Part shown: positions 51,990 to 61,258 of the stretch, one piece after another
Numbering within the stretch: position 1 is the stretch's first letter
How the letters are laid out: every line of letters begins with the position of its first letter
Origin: an uncultured Aurantimonas sp.
Lineage (GTDB): Bacteria; Pseudomonadota; Alphaproteobacteria; Rhizobiales; Rhizobiaceae
DNA length: 64,000 bases
Direction: 5' to 3'
Assembly (NCBI GenBank): GCA_947488615.1
Contig: CANKZU010000006.1
Coordinates: 1 to 64,000, forward strand
The notes under the pieces: generated by a model
Databases searched by the model: none
Told to the model about the DNA's origin: nothing
Seen by the model: only the letters and a program-made list of their open reading frames with translations
Translations under genes and position numbers: made by a program

Positions 51990-54929
51990 CTACGCGGCTG
52001 TCGCCCGCCGGTCCAGCGCATTTGCTAATACTTCCGCGACGTGCACCGCCCGCCGCCCGGCGCCGTCCGCGATCTGATGACGACAGGAGGTTCCGTCCGC
52101 GACGATGATCGCATCCGACGACGCACTCCGGACTGCGGGAAGCAGGGACAGTTCGCCCATCGCCACAGAAACGTCGATCGTATCGGCATCATAACCGAAA
52201 GCGCCGGCCATGCCGCAACAGGACGATTCGATCACCTCGAGATCGAGATCCGGGATCAGATGCAACGCGGCTTCCACCGCCGACATCGTACCGAACGCCT
52301 TTTGATGGCAGTGGCCGTGCAGATAGGTCTTCCGGTCCAGCGGCCCTAGTGGCAAGGACAGGCGGCCCGCCCGACTTTCGCGGACGAGAAACTCTTCGAA
52401 GAGCATCGCCCCGGCGGCAACAGCTTCGGCGTCCCCGCCCGGCACCAGCGCCAGGAATTCGTCGCGCAGCGTCAGGATGCAGGACGGCTCGAGCCCTATG
52501 ATGGTCCGCCCCGCCCGCACATGCGGCAGCAAGGCGGCGATGGTGCGCCGCGCCTCCTCCTTTGCTCGATCCGCCATGCCGGCAGCGAGATAGGTCCGGC
52601 CGCAGCACAGCGGCCGCTCGCCACTGCCGAGACTGGCGGTCGCAACGCCGTAGCCGCCCACCTCAAGCACTTGCACCGCAGCGCGCAGCGTCTCGGGGTC
52701 GAACCAGCGGCCGAAGGTGTCGGCGAACAGCACCACGCCGCGTTCGCCCGCCCGTGGCAGCGGCTCGCCCCGGTCCCCCTCCCCGTCGCGGAACCAATCG
52801 CGCCGAAAGGCCGGCAGCGTGCGGCGGCGGGAGAAACCGAAGAGGCGCTCCGACAACGCGGCAAGTCCGGGAATACGGTCGCGCAGCGCCAACATGCCCG
52901 TCAGCCGCGCCGCCACTGGCGCATAACGCGGCAGCTCGGCGATCAGCCGATCTTTCAGCGAGAAGCCCTTCGCCTTGCCCCGTTGATAAAGCACTTCCGC
53001 TTTCATCTTCGCCATGTCGACGCCGGTCGGGCATTCGCGGCGGCAGGCCTTGCAGGAAACACAGAGCTTGAGCGTCTCGGCCATCTCGTCAGAGGCCAGC
53101 GCGTCGGGGCCGAGCTGGCCGGAGAGCGCCAGGCGCAGCGTGTTGGCGCGCCCGCGCGTCACGTCGTTCTCGTTTCGAGTGACGCGGTAGCTCGGGCACA
53201 TGACGGCCCCGGCCACCTTCCGGCAGGCGCCGTTGTTGTTGCACATCTCGACGGCACCCTGGAGCCCGCCGGCCGCTCCCGGCCAGGCCGACCAGTCGAA
53301 AGCCGTCGCGATGTCCTCCACTGCGTAGCCCGGCGGGTATCGCATCAGGCGGCGGTCATCCATCTTCGGCGGGTGGACGACCTTGCCCGGATTCAGCAGC
53401 CCGGACGGGTCGAAAGCGGCCTTCACCTCCTCGAAGGCCCGCACGATGCGCGAGCCGAACATCTGCTCATGAAACTCGGAGCGGACGATGCCGTCGCCGT
53501 GTTCGCCGGAATGCGAGCCCTTGTACTCGCGCACCATCGCGAAGGCCTCTTCGGCGATCGTCCGCATGGTGGCGACGTCCTTGTCCAGCTTGACGTTGAG
53601 CACCGGCCGCACATGCAGGCAGCCCTCGGAGGCGTGGGCGTACCAGGTGCCGCGCGTGCCATGGCGCTCAAAGATCGCCGTCAGCCGATCGGTATAATCG
53701 GCGAGATGTTCGAGCGGCACCGCGCAATCCTCGACGAAGGAGACCGGTTTGCCCGCCTCCTTCATCGACATCATGATGTTGAGGCCCGAGGCGCGCAGGT
53801 CGGCGATGGCGGCCTGCAACTTGGCGTCCTTGACCGCAACGACGCCGCCTTCTTGTTCGCCGCCCTGGCCGAAGCCGTAGCCGAGACCGCTCATGACGTC
53901 GCGCAGCGCTTCGATGCTGCGTACGTTCTCGTCCGCCTCGTCAGCGAATTCGACCAGCAGCAGCGCCGCCGGATCGCCTTCGACGAAGGCTTCAAGGGTC
54001 GGCACGAATATGTCGATCCGCCGAGCGAGCGCGATCATGGTCGAATCGACGAGTTCGACCGACGTGGGTTTCAGCGCGACGATGTGCTGCGCGGCCTCCA
54101 TCGCAGCCCGGAAGGTCGGGAAATGACAGGCGCCGAGCAGCTTGGTGGTCTTCGGCAGCGGCGACAGCGCGATCTCGATGGCCATCGAAATTCCCAGCGT
54201 GCCTTCCGAGCCGACGAGAAGATGAGCGAGATTGATCGGCTCGGCCGCCGGCATCAGCGCGTCCAGATTGTAGCCGCCGACCCGCCGTTGCACCTTCGGG
54301 AACCGCGCATCGATCTCATCGGCCTCCCGCCGGCCGAGCGCCAGCATGGCCGCGACGAGATCGCGTGGCGGCTCGTCCAGGGCGTCCTGATCAAGGCGGG
54401 CAAAGCGGCCCCTGGTCCCGTCGGCGAGGATCGCGTCGATGGCGATGACATTGTCGCGCATCGTGCCGTAACGTAGCGAACGCGAGCCGCAGGAATTGTT
54501 GCCGGCCATGCCGCCGACCGTCGCCCGTGACGCGGTGGAAACGTCGACCGGAAACCACAGGCCATGCGGCTTCAGGAGCCGGTTGAGGTCGTCCAGCACG
54601 ATGCCCGGCTCAACCACCGCACGACGGCCTCCGACATCCAGTTCCAGCAGACGGTTGAGGTATTTCGAGGTGTCGACGACGAGCCCGGAATTCACCGTCT
54701 GGCCGCATTGCGACGTGCCGCCGCCCCGCATCGTCAGAGGCAGCCCCTCCTCGCGGGCCGCGTCGAGCGCGGCGGCGACGTCGTGCGTCGTCCGCGCCAC
54801 CACCACGCCGGCCGGCATGATCTGGTAGATTGAGGCGTCGGTCGCGTAGCGCCCGCGGGAAAAGCGATCGAACAGCACTTCCCCGGCGATTTCTTTCGAC
54901 AGCCTGCGGGACAGGCCCGGCCGGATCAT
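51990..54929 (-). CDS. FAD-linked, Fe-S 2-hydroxyacid dehydrogenase (YdiJ/D-2-hydroxyglutarate or D-lactate type)
   Basis: A 979-residue fusion of a GlcD-like flavin domain and a GlcF-like iron-sulfur domain. The PCMH flavin domain has MRGGGTSQCGQTVN and GNNSCGSRSLRYG. The C-terminal half has EMCNNNGACRK, MCPSYRVTRNE, LCVSCKACRRECPTGVD and two CCG-type segments (LEPSCILTLRDE and ESSCCGMAGAFGYD). It oxidises a D-2-hydroxyacid and passes electrons to quinone. The substrate is unknown. It is divergent from the class V aminotransferase and TRAP operon. Confidence 0.88.
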   Translation of the reverse strand: MIRPGLSRRLSKEIAGEVLFDRFSRGRYATDASIYQIMPAGVVVARTTHDVAAALDAAREEGLPLTMRGGGTSQCGQTVNSGLVVDTSKYLNRLLELDVGGRRAVVEPGIVLDDLNRLLKPHGLWFPVDVSTASRATVGGMAGNNSCGSRSLRYGTMRDNVIAIDAILADGTRGRFARLDQDALDEPPRDLVAAMLALGRREADEIDARFPKVQRRVGGYNLDALMPAAEPINLAHLLVGSEGTLGISMAIEIALSPLPKTTKLLGACHFPTFRAAMEAAQHIVALKPTSVELVDSTMIALARRIDIFVPTLEAFVEGDPAALLLVEFADEADENVRSIEALRDVMSGLGYGFGQGGEQEGGVVAVKDAKLQAAIADLRASGLNIMMSMKEAGKPVSFVEDCAVPLEHLADYTDRLTAIFERHGTRGTWYAHASEGCLHVRPVLNVKLDKDVATMRTIAEEAFAMVREYKGSHSGEHGDGIVRSEFHEQMFGSRIVRAFEEVKAAFDPSGLLNPGKVVHPPKMDDRRLMRYPPGYAVEDIATAFDWSAWPGAAGGLQGAVEMCNNNGACRKVAGAVMCPSYRVTRNENDVTRGRANTLRLALSGQLGPDALASDEMAETLKLCVSCKACRRECPTGVDMAKMKAEVLYQRGKAKGFSLKDRLIAELPRYAPVAARLTGMLALRDRIPGLAALSERLFGFSRRRTLPAFRRDWFRDGEGDRGEPLPRAGERGVVLFADTFGRWFDPETLRAAVQVLEVGGYGVATASLGSGERPLCCGRTYLAAGMADRAKEEARRTIAALLPHVRAGRTIIGLEPSCILTLRDEFLALVPGGDAEAVAAGAMLFEEFLVRESRAGRLSLPLGPLDRKTYLHGHCHQKAFGTMSAVEAALHLIPDLDLEVIESSCCGMAGAFGYDADTIDVSVAMGELSLLPAVRSASSDAIIVADGTSCRHQIADGAGRRAVHVAEVLANALDRRATAA

Positions 54930-54977
54930 CTCACCCACGATTTCGGATCTCCGCTCCGGGAATGCGTCATTCGCCGC

Positions 54978-55009
54978 TTGACAGAAATAATGAATTCATA
55001 ATTCAATAT
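54978..55009 (+). promoter_or_regulatory. Candidate promoter with overlapping inverted repeat for the TRAP operon
   Basis: TTGACA (54978-54983) is followed by an inverted repeat TGAATT-CAT-AATTCA (54991-55005) and CAATAT (55004-55009). The dyad lies across the spacer and possible -10, as expected for a repressor site. It is in the divergent gap between the dehydrogenase and aminotransferase genes, so the FCD-type GntR protein is the natural candidate. Confidence 0.5.
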
Positions 55010-55096
55010 GGCCGGAATTCAGTTGCGTCGGCAAGAGCGCATCGCAGGAAAGGGATCGGATGCGGCAAGGCGTCACGATCCGAGGGGGGACTGATC

Positions 55097-56293
55097 GTGA
55101 GCTATCAACCGGGACGGCATTTCCTCCAGATCCCAGGCCCGACAAACGTTCCCGATCGTGTGCTGCGGGCGATGGACAGGCCGACGATCGATCATCGCGG
55201 CCCGGACTTCCAGGCCCTGGGCAAGCGCGTGTTGTCGGGCATCCGAACGATCTTCAAGACCAACAATCCCGTCGTCATTTACCCGGCTTCCGGAACCGGC
55301 GCCTGGGAAGCGGCGCTGGTCAACACGCTGTCTCCCGGTGATCGGGTGCTGATGTATGAAACCGGTCATTTCGCCAGTCTTTGGAAGAAACTGGCGGAAC
55401 GCCTTGGGCTGAAAACAGAATTCATCGCTGGAGACTGGCGCCGCGGTGCCGACGCGGCGGCGATCGGCGAGCGTCTCGCGGCGGACGCGGGTCACGCGAT
55501 CAAGGCAGTCTGCGTCGTCCATAACGAGACCTCGACCGGCTGCGTGTCGTCCATCGCCGATGTCCGCAAGGCCATCGATGCGGCGAACCATCCGGCCCTT
55601 CTCATGGTCGATACGATCTCGTCGCTCGGCTCGATCGACTACCGCCACGACGAATGGGGCGTCGACGTCACCGTCGGCGGATCGCAGAAGGGGCTGATGC
55701 TGCCGCCTGGCCTGTCATTCAACGCCCTGTCCGACAAGGCGATCGCAGCGTCGAAATCGTCGACGCTGCCGAAATCCTATTGGGCCTGGGACGAGATGCT
55801 GCCGGCCAACGCCAACGGGTTTTTTCCGTTCACGCCGGCGACCAATCTGCTCTACGGCCTCGATGGGGCGATCGCGATGCTGCACGAGGAAGGCCTCGAC
55901 AACGTCTTCGCCCGTCACCAACGCCATGGCGCAGCGACGCGCGCGGCTGTCGCCGCCTGGGGGCTGGAGGTGCTCTGCGCCGAACCGGCCGAGCATTCGG
56001 GCGCTCTGACCGCCGTGCTGATGCCGGACGGGACCGGCGCCGACGCTTTGCGCAAGATCATCTTGGAGCGCTTCGACATGTCGCTCGGTGCGGGACTGTC
56101 GAAAGTGGCCGACAAGATTTTCCGCATCGGCCATCTCGGGGACTTCAACGATCTCATGCTTGTCGGTACGCTGGGAGGCGTCGAGATGGGCTTGCGGATA
56201 GCGGGCGTGCGGCACAAGGCAGGCGGCGTGGAGGCGGCGATGGAGGTCCTCGCCTCGGCGACGGAGGGGCAGGCACAACAAGCAGCAGAGTAA
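55097..56293 (+). CDS. Class V PLP aminotransferase, serine-glyoxylate/alanine-glyoxylate type
   Basis: A 398-residue aminotransferase. Family landmarks are HFLQIPGPTNVPDRVLRAMD, YPASGTGAWEAALVN, VVHNETSTGC, VDTISSLGSID and the PLP lysine in VGGSQKGLMLPPGL. Serine-glyoxylate aminotransferases remove glyoxylate to glycine, giving hydroxypyruvate. A GTG start at 55097 is chosen because family similarity begins there and a G-rich SD precedes it. First gene of a seven-gene operon, with the TRAP binding-protein gene 50 bases later. Confidence 0.88.
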   Translation: MSYQPGRHFLQIPGPTNVPDRVLRAMDRPTIDHRGPDFQALGKRVLSGIRTIFKTNNPVVIYPASGTGAWEAALVNTLSPGDRVLMYETGHFASLWKKLAERLGLKTEFIAGDWRRGADAAAIGERLAADAGHAIKAVCVVHNETSTGCVSSIADVRKAIDAANHPALLMVDTISSLGSIDYRHDEWGVDVTVGGSQKGLMLPPGLSFNALSDKAIAASKSSTLPKSYWAWDEMLPANANGFFPFTPATNLLYGLDGAIAMLHEEGLDNVFARHQRHGAATRAAVAAWGLEVLCAEPAEHSGALTAVLMPDGTGADALRKIILERFDMSLGAGLSKVADKIFRIGHLGDFNDLMLVGTLGGVEMGLRIAGVRHKAGGVEAAMEVLASATEGQAQQAAE

Positions 56294-56343
56294 GAATCGG
56301 GTGGAGAAAACCGCCCGTCCGAATGCAACTGGGAGGAAAGACA

Positions 56344-57315
56344 ATGAACATTCGTACATTGATGATGGGCGTCGCGGCCGCGGCGCTTTGGGGAACGACG
56401 GCGAACGCCCAGGAGGTCCTGAAACTGGGTCATGTCGGCGCGCCGGGATCGCTCTACGAATCGACCGGCAACAACTTCGCCGAATGCGTCAACGAAAGCG
56501 GCAAGGCGAGTGTCGAGGTCTATGGCTCGTCGCAGCTCGGCAATGACGAGGAGATGCTGCAGAAGCTCAAGCTCGGGCAGATCGCCTTCTCGATCCCCTC
56601 CTCGATCATGAGCTCCGTGTCGCCGACCTTCGGCATCTTCGAGATGCCCTATCTGATCAAGGACCGCGACCACATGCGCAAGGTCCGCGACGAAATGGGC
56701 AGCACCTTCGTCGACGCGGCCAGCGACAAGGGCTACCAGATCGTTGGCTTCTGGGAAAACGGCTTCCGCAACGTGACCAACAACGTCCGGCCGGTTACCG
56801 TGCCGGGCGATCTGGACGGCATCAAGCTGCGCACGCCGAAGGGCGAGTGGCGGGTGAAGATGTTCCAGAGCTACGGTGCCAACCCGACGCCGATGGCCTT
56901 CTCCGAAGTGTTCACGGCGCTGAAGACCGGCGTCATCGACGGCCAGGAGAACCCCCTCGCCCAGATCTATTCGGGTAAGTTCCAAGAGGTGCAGAAGTAC
57001 CTCTCGATGACCGGTCACGTCTATTCGCCGGCCTACCTGGCGAGTTCCGCCAAGCAGTGGGAAGGCTGGGACGACGAGCTGAAGACGGCGATCCAGGACT
57101 GCGCGGTGAAGGCCAGCGACTTCGCCTATGACGAATCGGCCAAGCTCGACGGCGAACTGGTCGACAAGATCAAGGAAGCCGGCGTCGAAGTGAACGAGGC
57201 CGACAAGGATGCCTTCATCGAGGCCTCCAAGCCGATCTACGAGGAATTCGGCCAGCAGGTCGAGGGCGGCCAGAAGCTGATCGAGGACATCCAGGCGCTC
57301 GCCTCCAGCTCGTGA
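56344..57315 (+). CDS. dctP: TRAP transporter solute-binding protein (DctP family)
   Basis: A 323-residue periplasmic receptor. The signal peptide ends AALWGTTANAQ. DctP features are LGNDEEMLQKLKLGQIAF, the conserved arginine-containing NNVRPV and LDGIKLRTP, and MAFSEVFTALKTGVIDGQENP. TRAP receptors bind carboxylates through that arginine. The ligand is unknown, presumably the substrate of the CoA-transferase/crotonase/aminotransferase pathway encoded around it. GGGAGG lies before the ATG. Confidence 0.93.
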   Translation: MNIRTLMMGVAAAALWGTTANAQEVLKLGHVGAPGSLYESTGNNFAECVNESGKASVEVYGSSQLGNDEEMLQKLKLGQIAFSIPSSIMSSVSPTFGIFEMPYLIKDRDHMRKVRDEMGSTFVDAASDKGYQIVGFWENGFRNVTNNVRPVTVPGDLDGIKLRTPKGEWRVKMFQSYGANPTPMAFSEVFTALKTGVIDGQENPLAQIYSGKFQEVQKYLSMTGHVYSPAYLASSAKQWEGWDDELKTAIQDCAVKASDFAYDESAKLDGELVDKIKEAGVEVNEADKDAFIEASKPIYEEFGQQVEGGQKLIEDIQALASSS

Positions 57316-57322
57316 ACCGAAC

Positions 57323-57346
57323 GCCGGTGGCGCCCGCGCCACCGGC
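57323..57346 (+). promoter_or_regulatory. Intercistronic stem-loop downstream of the TRAP binding-protein gene
   Basis: A perfect 10-bp stem GCCGGTGGCG/CGCCACCGGC with loop CCCG begins seven bases after the dctP stop. No long U-tract follows. It occupies the same position as the hairpin after the polyol ABC binding-protein gene and suggests control of receptor-to-permease ratio. Confidence 0.8.
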
Positions 57347-57440
57347 TTGCTTCATTGCGGTACGGCCCGTCCGGCGGACGCCCGTCCCCTATTACCGATC
57401 ATCGACAAATGGAGCGCCCGAACGGGCGCGGGAGGCCGAA

Positions 57441-57971
57441 TTGCGCCTGATGGCGAAGCTTCTGGGCGAGGTTCTGACCTGGGTGGTCATTACCCTCATG
57501 GTCGGCCTCACGACCGTGGTCGTGGTAGCGGTGATCTTCCGCAAGGCAGGGGCGTCGCTCTCCTGGTATGACGAGGTCGCCTCGGTGCTCCTGGCATGGA
57601 CCACCTATTACGGCGCCGCTCTCGCCGCGCTCAGGCGCGGCCACATCGGTTTCGATGACGTGCTTCTTGCCCTGCCGCGGAAGGCACGCGCCGCGGCGGT
57701 GATCGTCGCCGAAATCCTGGTGATTTCGTTCTTCGCGCTGCTCGCCTGGGCGGGGCTAGAGGTCCTCAGCATCCTCGAAGGCGAGACGCTGGTCAGCCTG
57801 ACTTGGGTGCCGGTGTCCCTCACCCAATCGATCATCCCGATCGGCGCCATCCTGTTCATCGTCGCCGAACTTCTCAGTCTGCCCGATTACTGGCGCGACG
57901 TGATGGCCGGACGCTCGGTCGAACACGCGATCATGGCGCATGGGGAAACGCCCGAGAAGGATCAGACCTGA
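57441..57971 (+). CDS. dctQ: TRAP transporter small permease (DctQ family)
   Basis: A four-helix membrane protein of about 176 residues: LTWVVITLMVGLTTVVVVAVIF, then ASLSWYDEVASVLLAWTTYYG and ALRRGHIGFDDVLLALP, the conserved DctQ core. A TTG start at 57441 is preferred because GGAGG lies five bases before it; the ATG at 57450 is three codons later and poorly spaced. The gene is open further upstream, but that part covers the hairpin. Its stop overlaps the DctM start. Confidence 0.88.
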   Translation: MRLMAKLLGEVLTWVVITLMVGLTTVVVVAVIFRKAGASLSWYDEVASVLLAWTTYYGAALAALRRGHIGFDDVLLALPRKARAAAVIVAEILVISFFALLAWAGLEVLSILEGETLVSLTWVPVSLTQSIIPIGAILFIVAELLSLPDYWRDVMAGRSVEHAIMAHGETPEKDQT

Positions 57972-59251
57972 TGTTCATGTTCGCTATCTTCATCGCGCTC
58001 GTCGCGATGGTCTGCATCAACGTGCCGATCGCCATCGCGCTGGCGCTGGCGGCGGTCCTTGCCATCGGTCTGACCGACGGGGCCGGCGCCCTCGTCACCA
58101 TCGCGCTCGATATGTATTCGGGCGCGAAATCCTTCTCGCTGATCGCCATTCCGATGTTCGTGCTGGCCGGCGCGATCATGAACGCCACCGGCATCACCCG
58201 GCGCCTCATCGCCTTCGTCTCGGCGATCATCGGCTTCGTGCGCGGCGGCCTGGCGATGGTCAATGTCGGCGTGTCGCTGTTCTTCGCCGAAATCTCGGGA
58301 TCGGCGGTCGCGGACGTGGCGGCAATGGGCTCGATCATCATTCCGGAAATGAAACGGCGGGGCTATCCGGCCCCCTTCGCGGCGGCGATCACCTCGTCCT
58401 CGGCCTCGCTGGCGATCATCATCCCGCCATCGATCCCGATGATCCTCTATGGCGTATCCTCGGGGGCCAGCATCGAACAATTGTTCGTCGCCGGTGTCGT
58501 GCCGGGGCTGCTAGGCGCGGCCGGGCTGATGGGTGTGGCCTACTACTACGCGGTCAAATACGACTGGCCGACCGAGGATGCCTTCAATCTCCCCGCGCTG
58601 CGCGCCACTTTCGTCGACGCGCTGCCGACATTCTCCCTGCCGGTGATCATTCTCGGCGGCATCTTCGGCGGATTCATGACGGCGACGGAAGCGGCCGGCA
58701 TCGCCGTCGTCGCGGCGATCCTGGTGGGTATGTGGTACCGGGAAGTCGACTGGCGCCAGCTCAAGGAGGCCATGCTGGAAGGCGGCATGCAGACGGCGGT
58801 CGTCATGCTGCTGGTCGCCACCTCCGTCCTGATGGGCTCGTTCCTGACCACCGCCCGCGTTCCCCAGGACATCGCGGCGGCGATTTTGGACCTCACCAGC
58901 AACCAGTACTTCATCCTTTTGATCCTCAACGTCTTCTTCCTGGTCATCGGCTTCTTCCTGCATTCGGCCGCGGCGATCATCCTGGTCGTCCCGATCATCA
59001 CCCCGCTGATCCAGCAGGCCGGGATCGATCCGGTGCATTTCGGTCTGGTCGTCACGCTGAATCTGGCCATCGGCCAGCAGACGCCGCCGGTCGCTTCGGT
59101 GCTGATCACCGCCTGCTCGATCGCCAAGGCGAACATCTGGGAAGTGACGAAGTGGAACCTGCCGCTGATCGGGGTTCTCCTGTTCGTCCTTATCATCAGT
59201 ACCTACGTGCCGGCCATCCCGATGTTCCTCGTCGAATACTTCTACAGGTGA
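57971..59251 (+). CDS. dctM: TRAP transporter large permease (DctM family)
   Basis: A 426-residue membrane protein with about 12 helices. Diagnostic segments are SLIAIPMFVLAGAIMNATGI, EISGSAVADVAAMGSIIIPEM, the SSSASLAIIIPPSIPMILYG block and LNLAIGQQTPPVASVL. It forms the Na+-driven transport channel with DctQ. TGATG overlap with dctQ shows translational coupling. Length and features are normal for DctM. Confidence 0.95.
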   Translation: MFMFAIFIALVAMVCINVPIAIALALAAVLAIGLTDGAGALVTIALDMYSGAKSFSLIAIPMFVLAGAIMNATGITRRLIAFVSAIIGFVRGGLAMVNVGVSLFFAEISGSAVADVAAMGSIIIPEMKRRGYPAPFAAAITSSSASLAIIIPPSIPMILYGVSSGASIEQLFVAGVVPGLLGAAGLMGVAYYYAVKYDWPTEDAFNLPALRATFVDALPTFSLPVIILGGIFGGFMTATEAAGIAVVAAILVGMWYREVDWRQLKEAMLEGGMQTAVVMLLVATSVLMGSFLTTARVPQDIAAAILDLTSNQYFILLILNVFFLVIGFFLHSAAAIILVVPIITPLIQQAGIDPVHFGLVVTLNLAIGQQTPPVASVLITACSIAKANIWEVTKWNLPLIGVLLFVLIISTYVPAIPMFLVEYFYR

Positions 59252-59255
59252 TTTC

Positions 59256-60038
59256 ATGTCCGATAACGAACTGCTCTACGAGATCCGCGGGACCACCGGC
59301 TGGATCACGCTGAACCGCCCGCAAGCCCGCAACGCGCTAACCTTCGGCATGTATGACGGCCTTGCCGAGATCTGCCGGACGGTCCCCACCGACGGCTCGG
59401 TCAAATGCCTCGTCGTCACCGGCGCCGGCGAGAAGGCTTTCGCCGCCGGCACCGACATGACGCAGTTCCGCGGCTTCAAAACCGATCAGGACGCGCTCGA
59501 CTACGAACACCGGATGGACGTCGTCCTCGGCGCGGTCGAGGCCTGTCCGGTCCCGACCATCGCGGCGATCTCGGGCGCCTGCACGGGCGGCGGCGCCGGG
59601 ATCGCGACCGCCTGCGACATCCGCATTACCACCGCCGACCTGCGCTTTGGCTATCCGATCGCCCGGACCCTCGGAAACTGTCTGTCGATCGCCAACCTCT
59701 CGCGACTCTCAAGCCTGATGGGCGCCGGCCGAACCAAGGATGTCATCTTCACCGCCCGCCTCCTCGGCGCGGATGAAGCGAAGGCGATCGGCCTCGTCTC
59801 GGAGATTGTCGCCGATCACGCCGCGTTGATCGCCCGCGCCAAGGCGCTGGCCGAACAGCTGGCCGGTCATGCGCCGATCACCCTTGCCACCAGCAAGGAG
59901 GCGCTGCGGCGACTGCGCATCGAGGGCGCCGGCGCCGACGATCGCGACCTGATTGTGAAGGCGTATATGAGTGATGACTTCAAAGAGGGCATGGAGGCCT
60001 TTCTCGGCAAACGCAAACCCGAGTGGAAAGGCCGGTAA
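59256..60038 (+). CDS. Crotonase-superfamily protein lacking the hydratase glutamates
   Basis: A 260-residue enoyl-CoA hydratase/isomerase fold. The CoA and oxyanion-hole elements are present (NRPQARNAL, AFAAGTDMTQF, GACTGGGAGIATACD). The two glutamates of enoyl-CoA hydratase are not: the first aligns with Gly115 and the second with Ile135 (FGYPIARTLGN). Normal syn-hydration is therefore unlikely, and an isomerase, hydrolase or lyase-type reaction on a CoA ester is more plausible. It starts four bases after dctM and overlaps the CoA-transferase gene (TAATG). Confidence 0.88.
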   Translation: MSDNELLYEIRGTTGWITLNRPQARNALTFGMYDGLAEICRTVPTDGSVKCLVVTGAGEKAFAAGTDMTQFRGFKTDQDALDYEHRMDVVLGAVEACPVPTIAAISGACTGGGAGIATACDIRITTADLRFGYPIARTLGNCLSIANLSRLSSLMGAGRTKDVIFTARLLGADEAKAIGLVSEIVADHAALIARAKALAEQLAGHAPITLATSKEALRRLRIEGAGADDRDLIVKAYMSDDFKEGMEAFLGKRKPEWKGR

Positions 60039-61258
60039 TGACCGCTGCGACAGGCCCGCTGGAGGGCATGAAGGTCATCGAGCTCGCCCATATCATGGCG
60101 GGTCCCGTCTGCGGGATGATGCTGGCCGACATGGGCGCCGACGTGATCAAGGTCGAAAAGCCCGAGGGCGACGACAGCCGGCGCTTCCTGCCACCCGACA
60201 TCGCGGGCGAATCCGCCGCCTACATGATGATGAACCGCAACAAGCGCGGCGTCGTGCTCGACCTCAAGAGCGACGACGGCAAGGCAGTGCTGCGGCGGAT
60301 GCTGGAGACGGCCGACGTCGTCATCGAGAACTACCGCATGGGGACAATGGAGAAGCTCGGCCTCGGCTATGAGAATCTGCGCAAGGCCAATCCGGGTCTG
60401 ATCTATTGCGAGATCTCCGGCTTCGGCCGCAGCGGTCCCTACGCATCGCGCGGCGGATTCGACCTGATCGCGCAAGGCATGAGCGGGCTGATGTCGATCA
60501 CCGGCGAAGGACCGGGCCGGCCGCCGGTGAAATCCGGCGCGCCGGTCACCGACATCACCGCCGGCATCCTCGCGGCGCTCGGCTGCGCCAGCGCTTATGC
60601 GCGCAAACTTCAGACCGGCGAAGGCCAGAAGGTCGACACCTCGCTATTCGAGGCCGGCATCACCCACACCTACTGGCAGTCGGCAATCGCTTTCGCCACC
60701 GGCGTCGCGCCTGGCCCACTCGGCTCGGCACATCCGCTCAACGCGCCCTATCAGGCGTTCCAAACCGCCGATGGCTGGATCACCGTCGGAGCGGCCAACC
60801 AGAAGAACTGGGAGCGGATGCTGGCGGTCGTCGGCGCACAGGAACTGGCGAACGACCAACGCTTCTCGAACAACAGCGAGCGGATGCACAACCTCGCCGC
60901 GCTCGAAAACATCCTCAACGGCCATTTCTCGCGGCAGTCTTCGACGGAGTGGCTGGAGCGGCTGGAGACGGCAGGCGTTCCCGCCGGTCCCGTCCTCGAT
61001 GTCGGCGAGATGCACCGCGACCCGCAGACGCTGTCCCGTGAGATGGTGGTCGAGACCGAGCATCCGAAGGCCGGCCCGGTGAAGGCGATCGGCCTGCCGA
61101 TCAAGTTCTCAGAAACACCCGGCGGCGTCACGCGCCCCGCGCCGCTGCTCGGTCAGCATAGCCGCGAAGTGCTTTCGGAGGCTGGTTACGACGACAAGGC
61201 CATTGACGCCATGCTCGATTCCGGCGCCGTCCGCGGTCCGAAGGCGTTGCCGGAATGA
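60038..61258 (+). CDS. Class III CoA-transferase (CaiB/BaiF family)
   Basis: A 406-residue formyl-CoA transferase-like enzyme. Conserved parts are KVIELAHIMAGPVCGMMLAD, NRNKRGVVLDLKS and GVDLIAQG-like GFDLIAQGMSG, with the catalytic aspartate in GAPVTDITAGILAALG. It moves CoA between carboxylic acids and probably activates the imported acid for the crotonase. Its start shares a base with the crotonase stop, and its stop overlaps the next gene by four bases. Donor and acceptor acids are unknown. Confidence 0.92.
   Translation: MTAATGPLEGMKVIELAHIMAGPVCGMMLADMGADVIKVEKPEGDDSRRFLPPDIAGESAAYMMMNRNKRGVVLDLKSDDGKAVLRRMLETADVVIENYRMGTMEKLGLGYENLRKANPGLIYCEISGFGRSGPYASRGGFDLIAQGMSGLMSITGEGPGRPPVKSGAPVTDITAGILAALGCASAYARKLQTGEGQKVDTSLFEAGITHTYWQSAIAFATGVAPGPLGSAHPLNAPYQAFQTADGWITVGAANQKNWERMLAVVGAQELANDQRFSNNSERMHNLAALENILNGHFSRQSSTEWLERLETAGVPAGPVLDVGEMHRDPQTLSREMVVETEHPKAGPVKAIGLPIKFSETPGGVTRPAPLLGQHSREVLSEAGYDDKAIDAMLDSGAVRGPKALPE

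Noticed and set aside
52521..54476. A 651-codon plus-strand frame opposite the FAD/Fe-S dehydrogenase gene
   Set aside because: No domain or motif is recognisable and it is fully covered by a well-conserved gene on the other strand.
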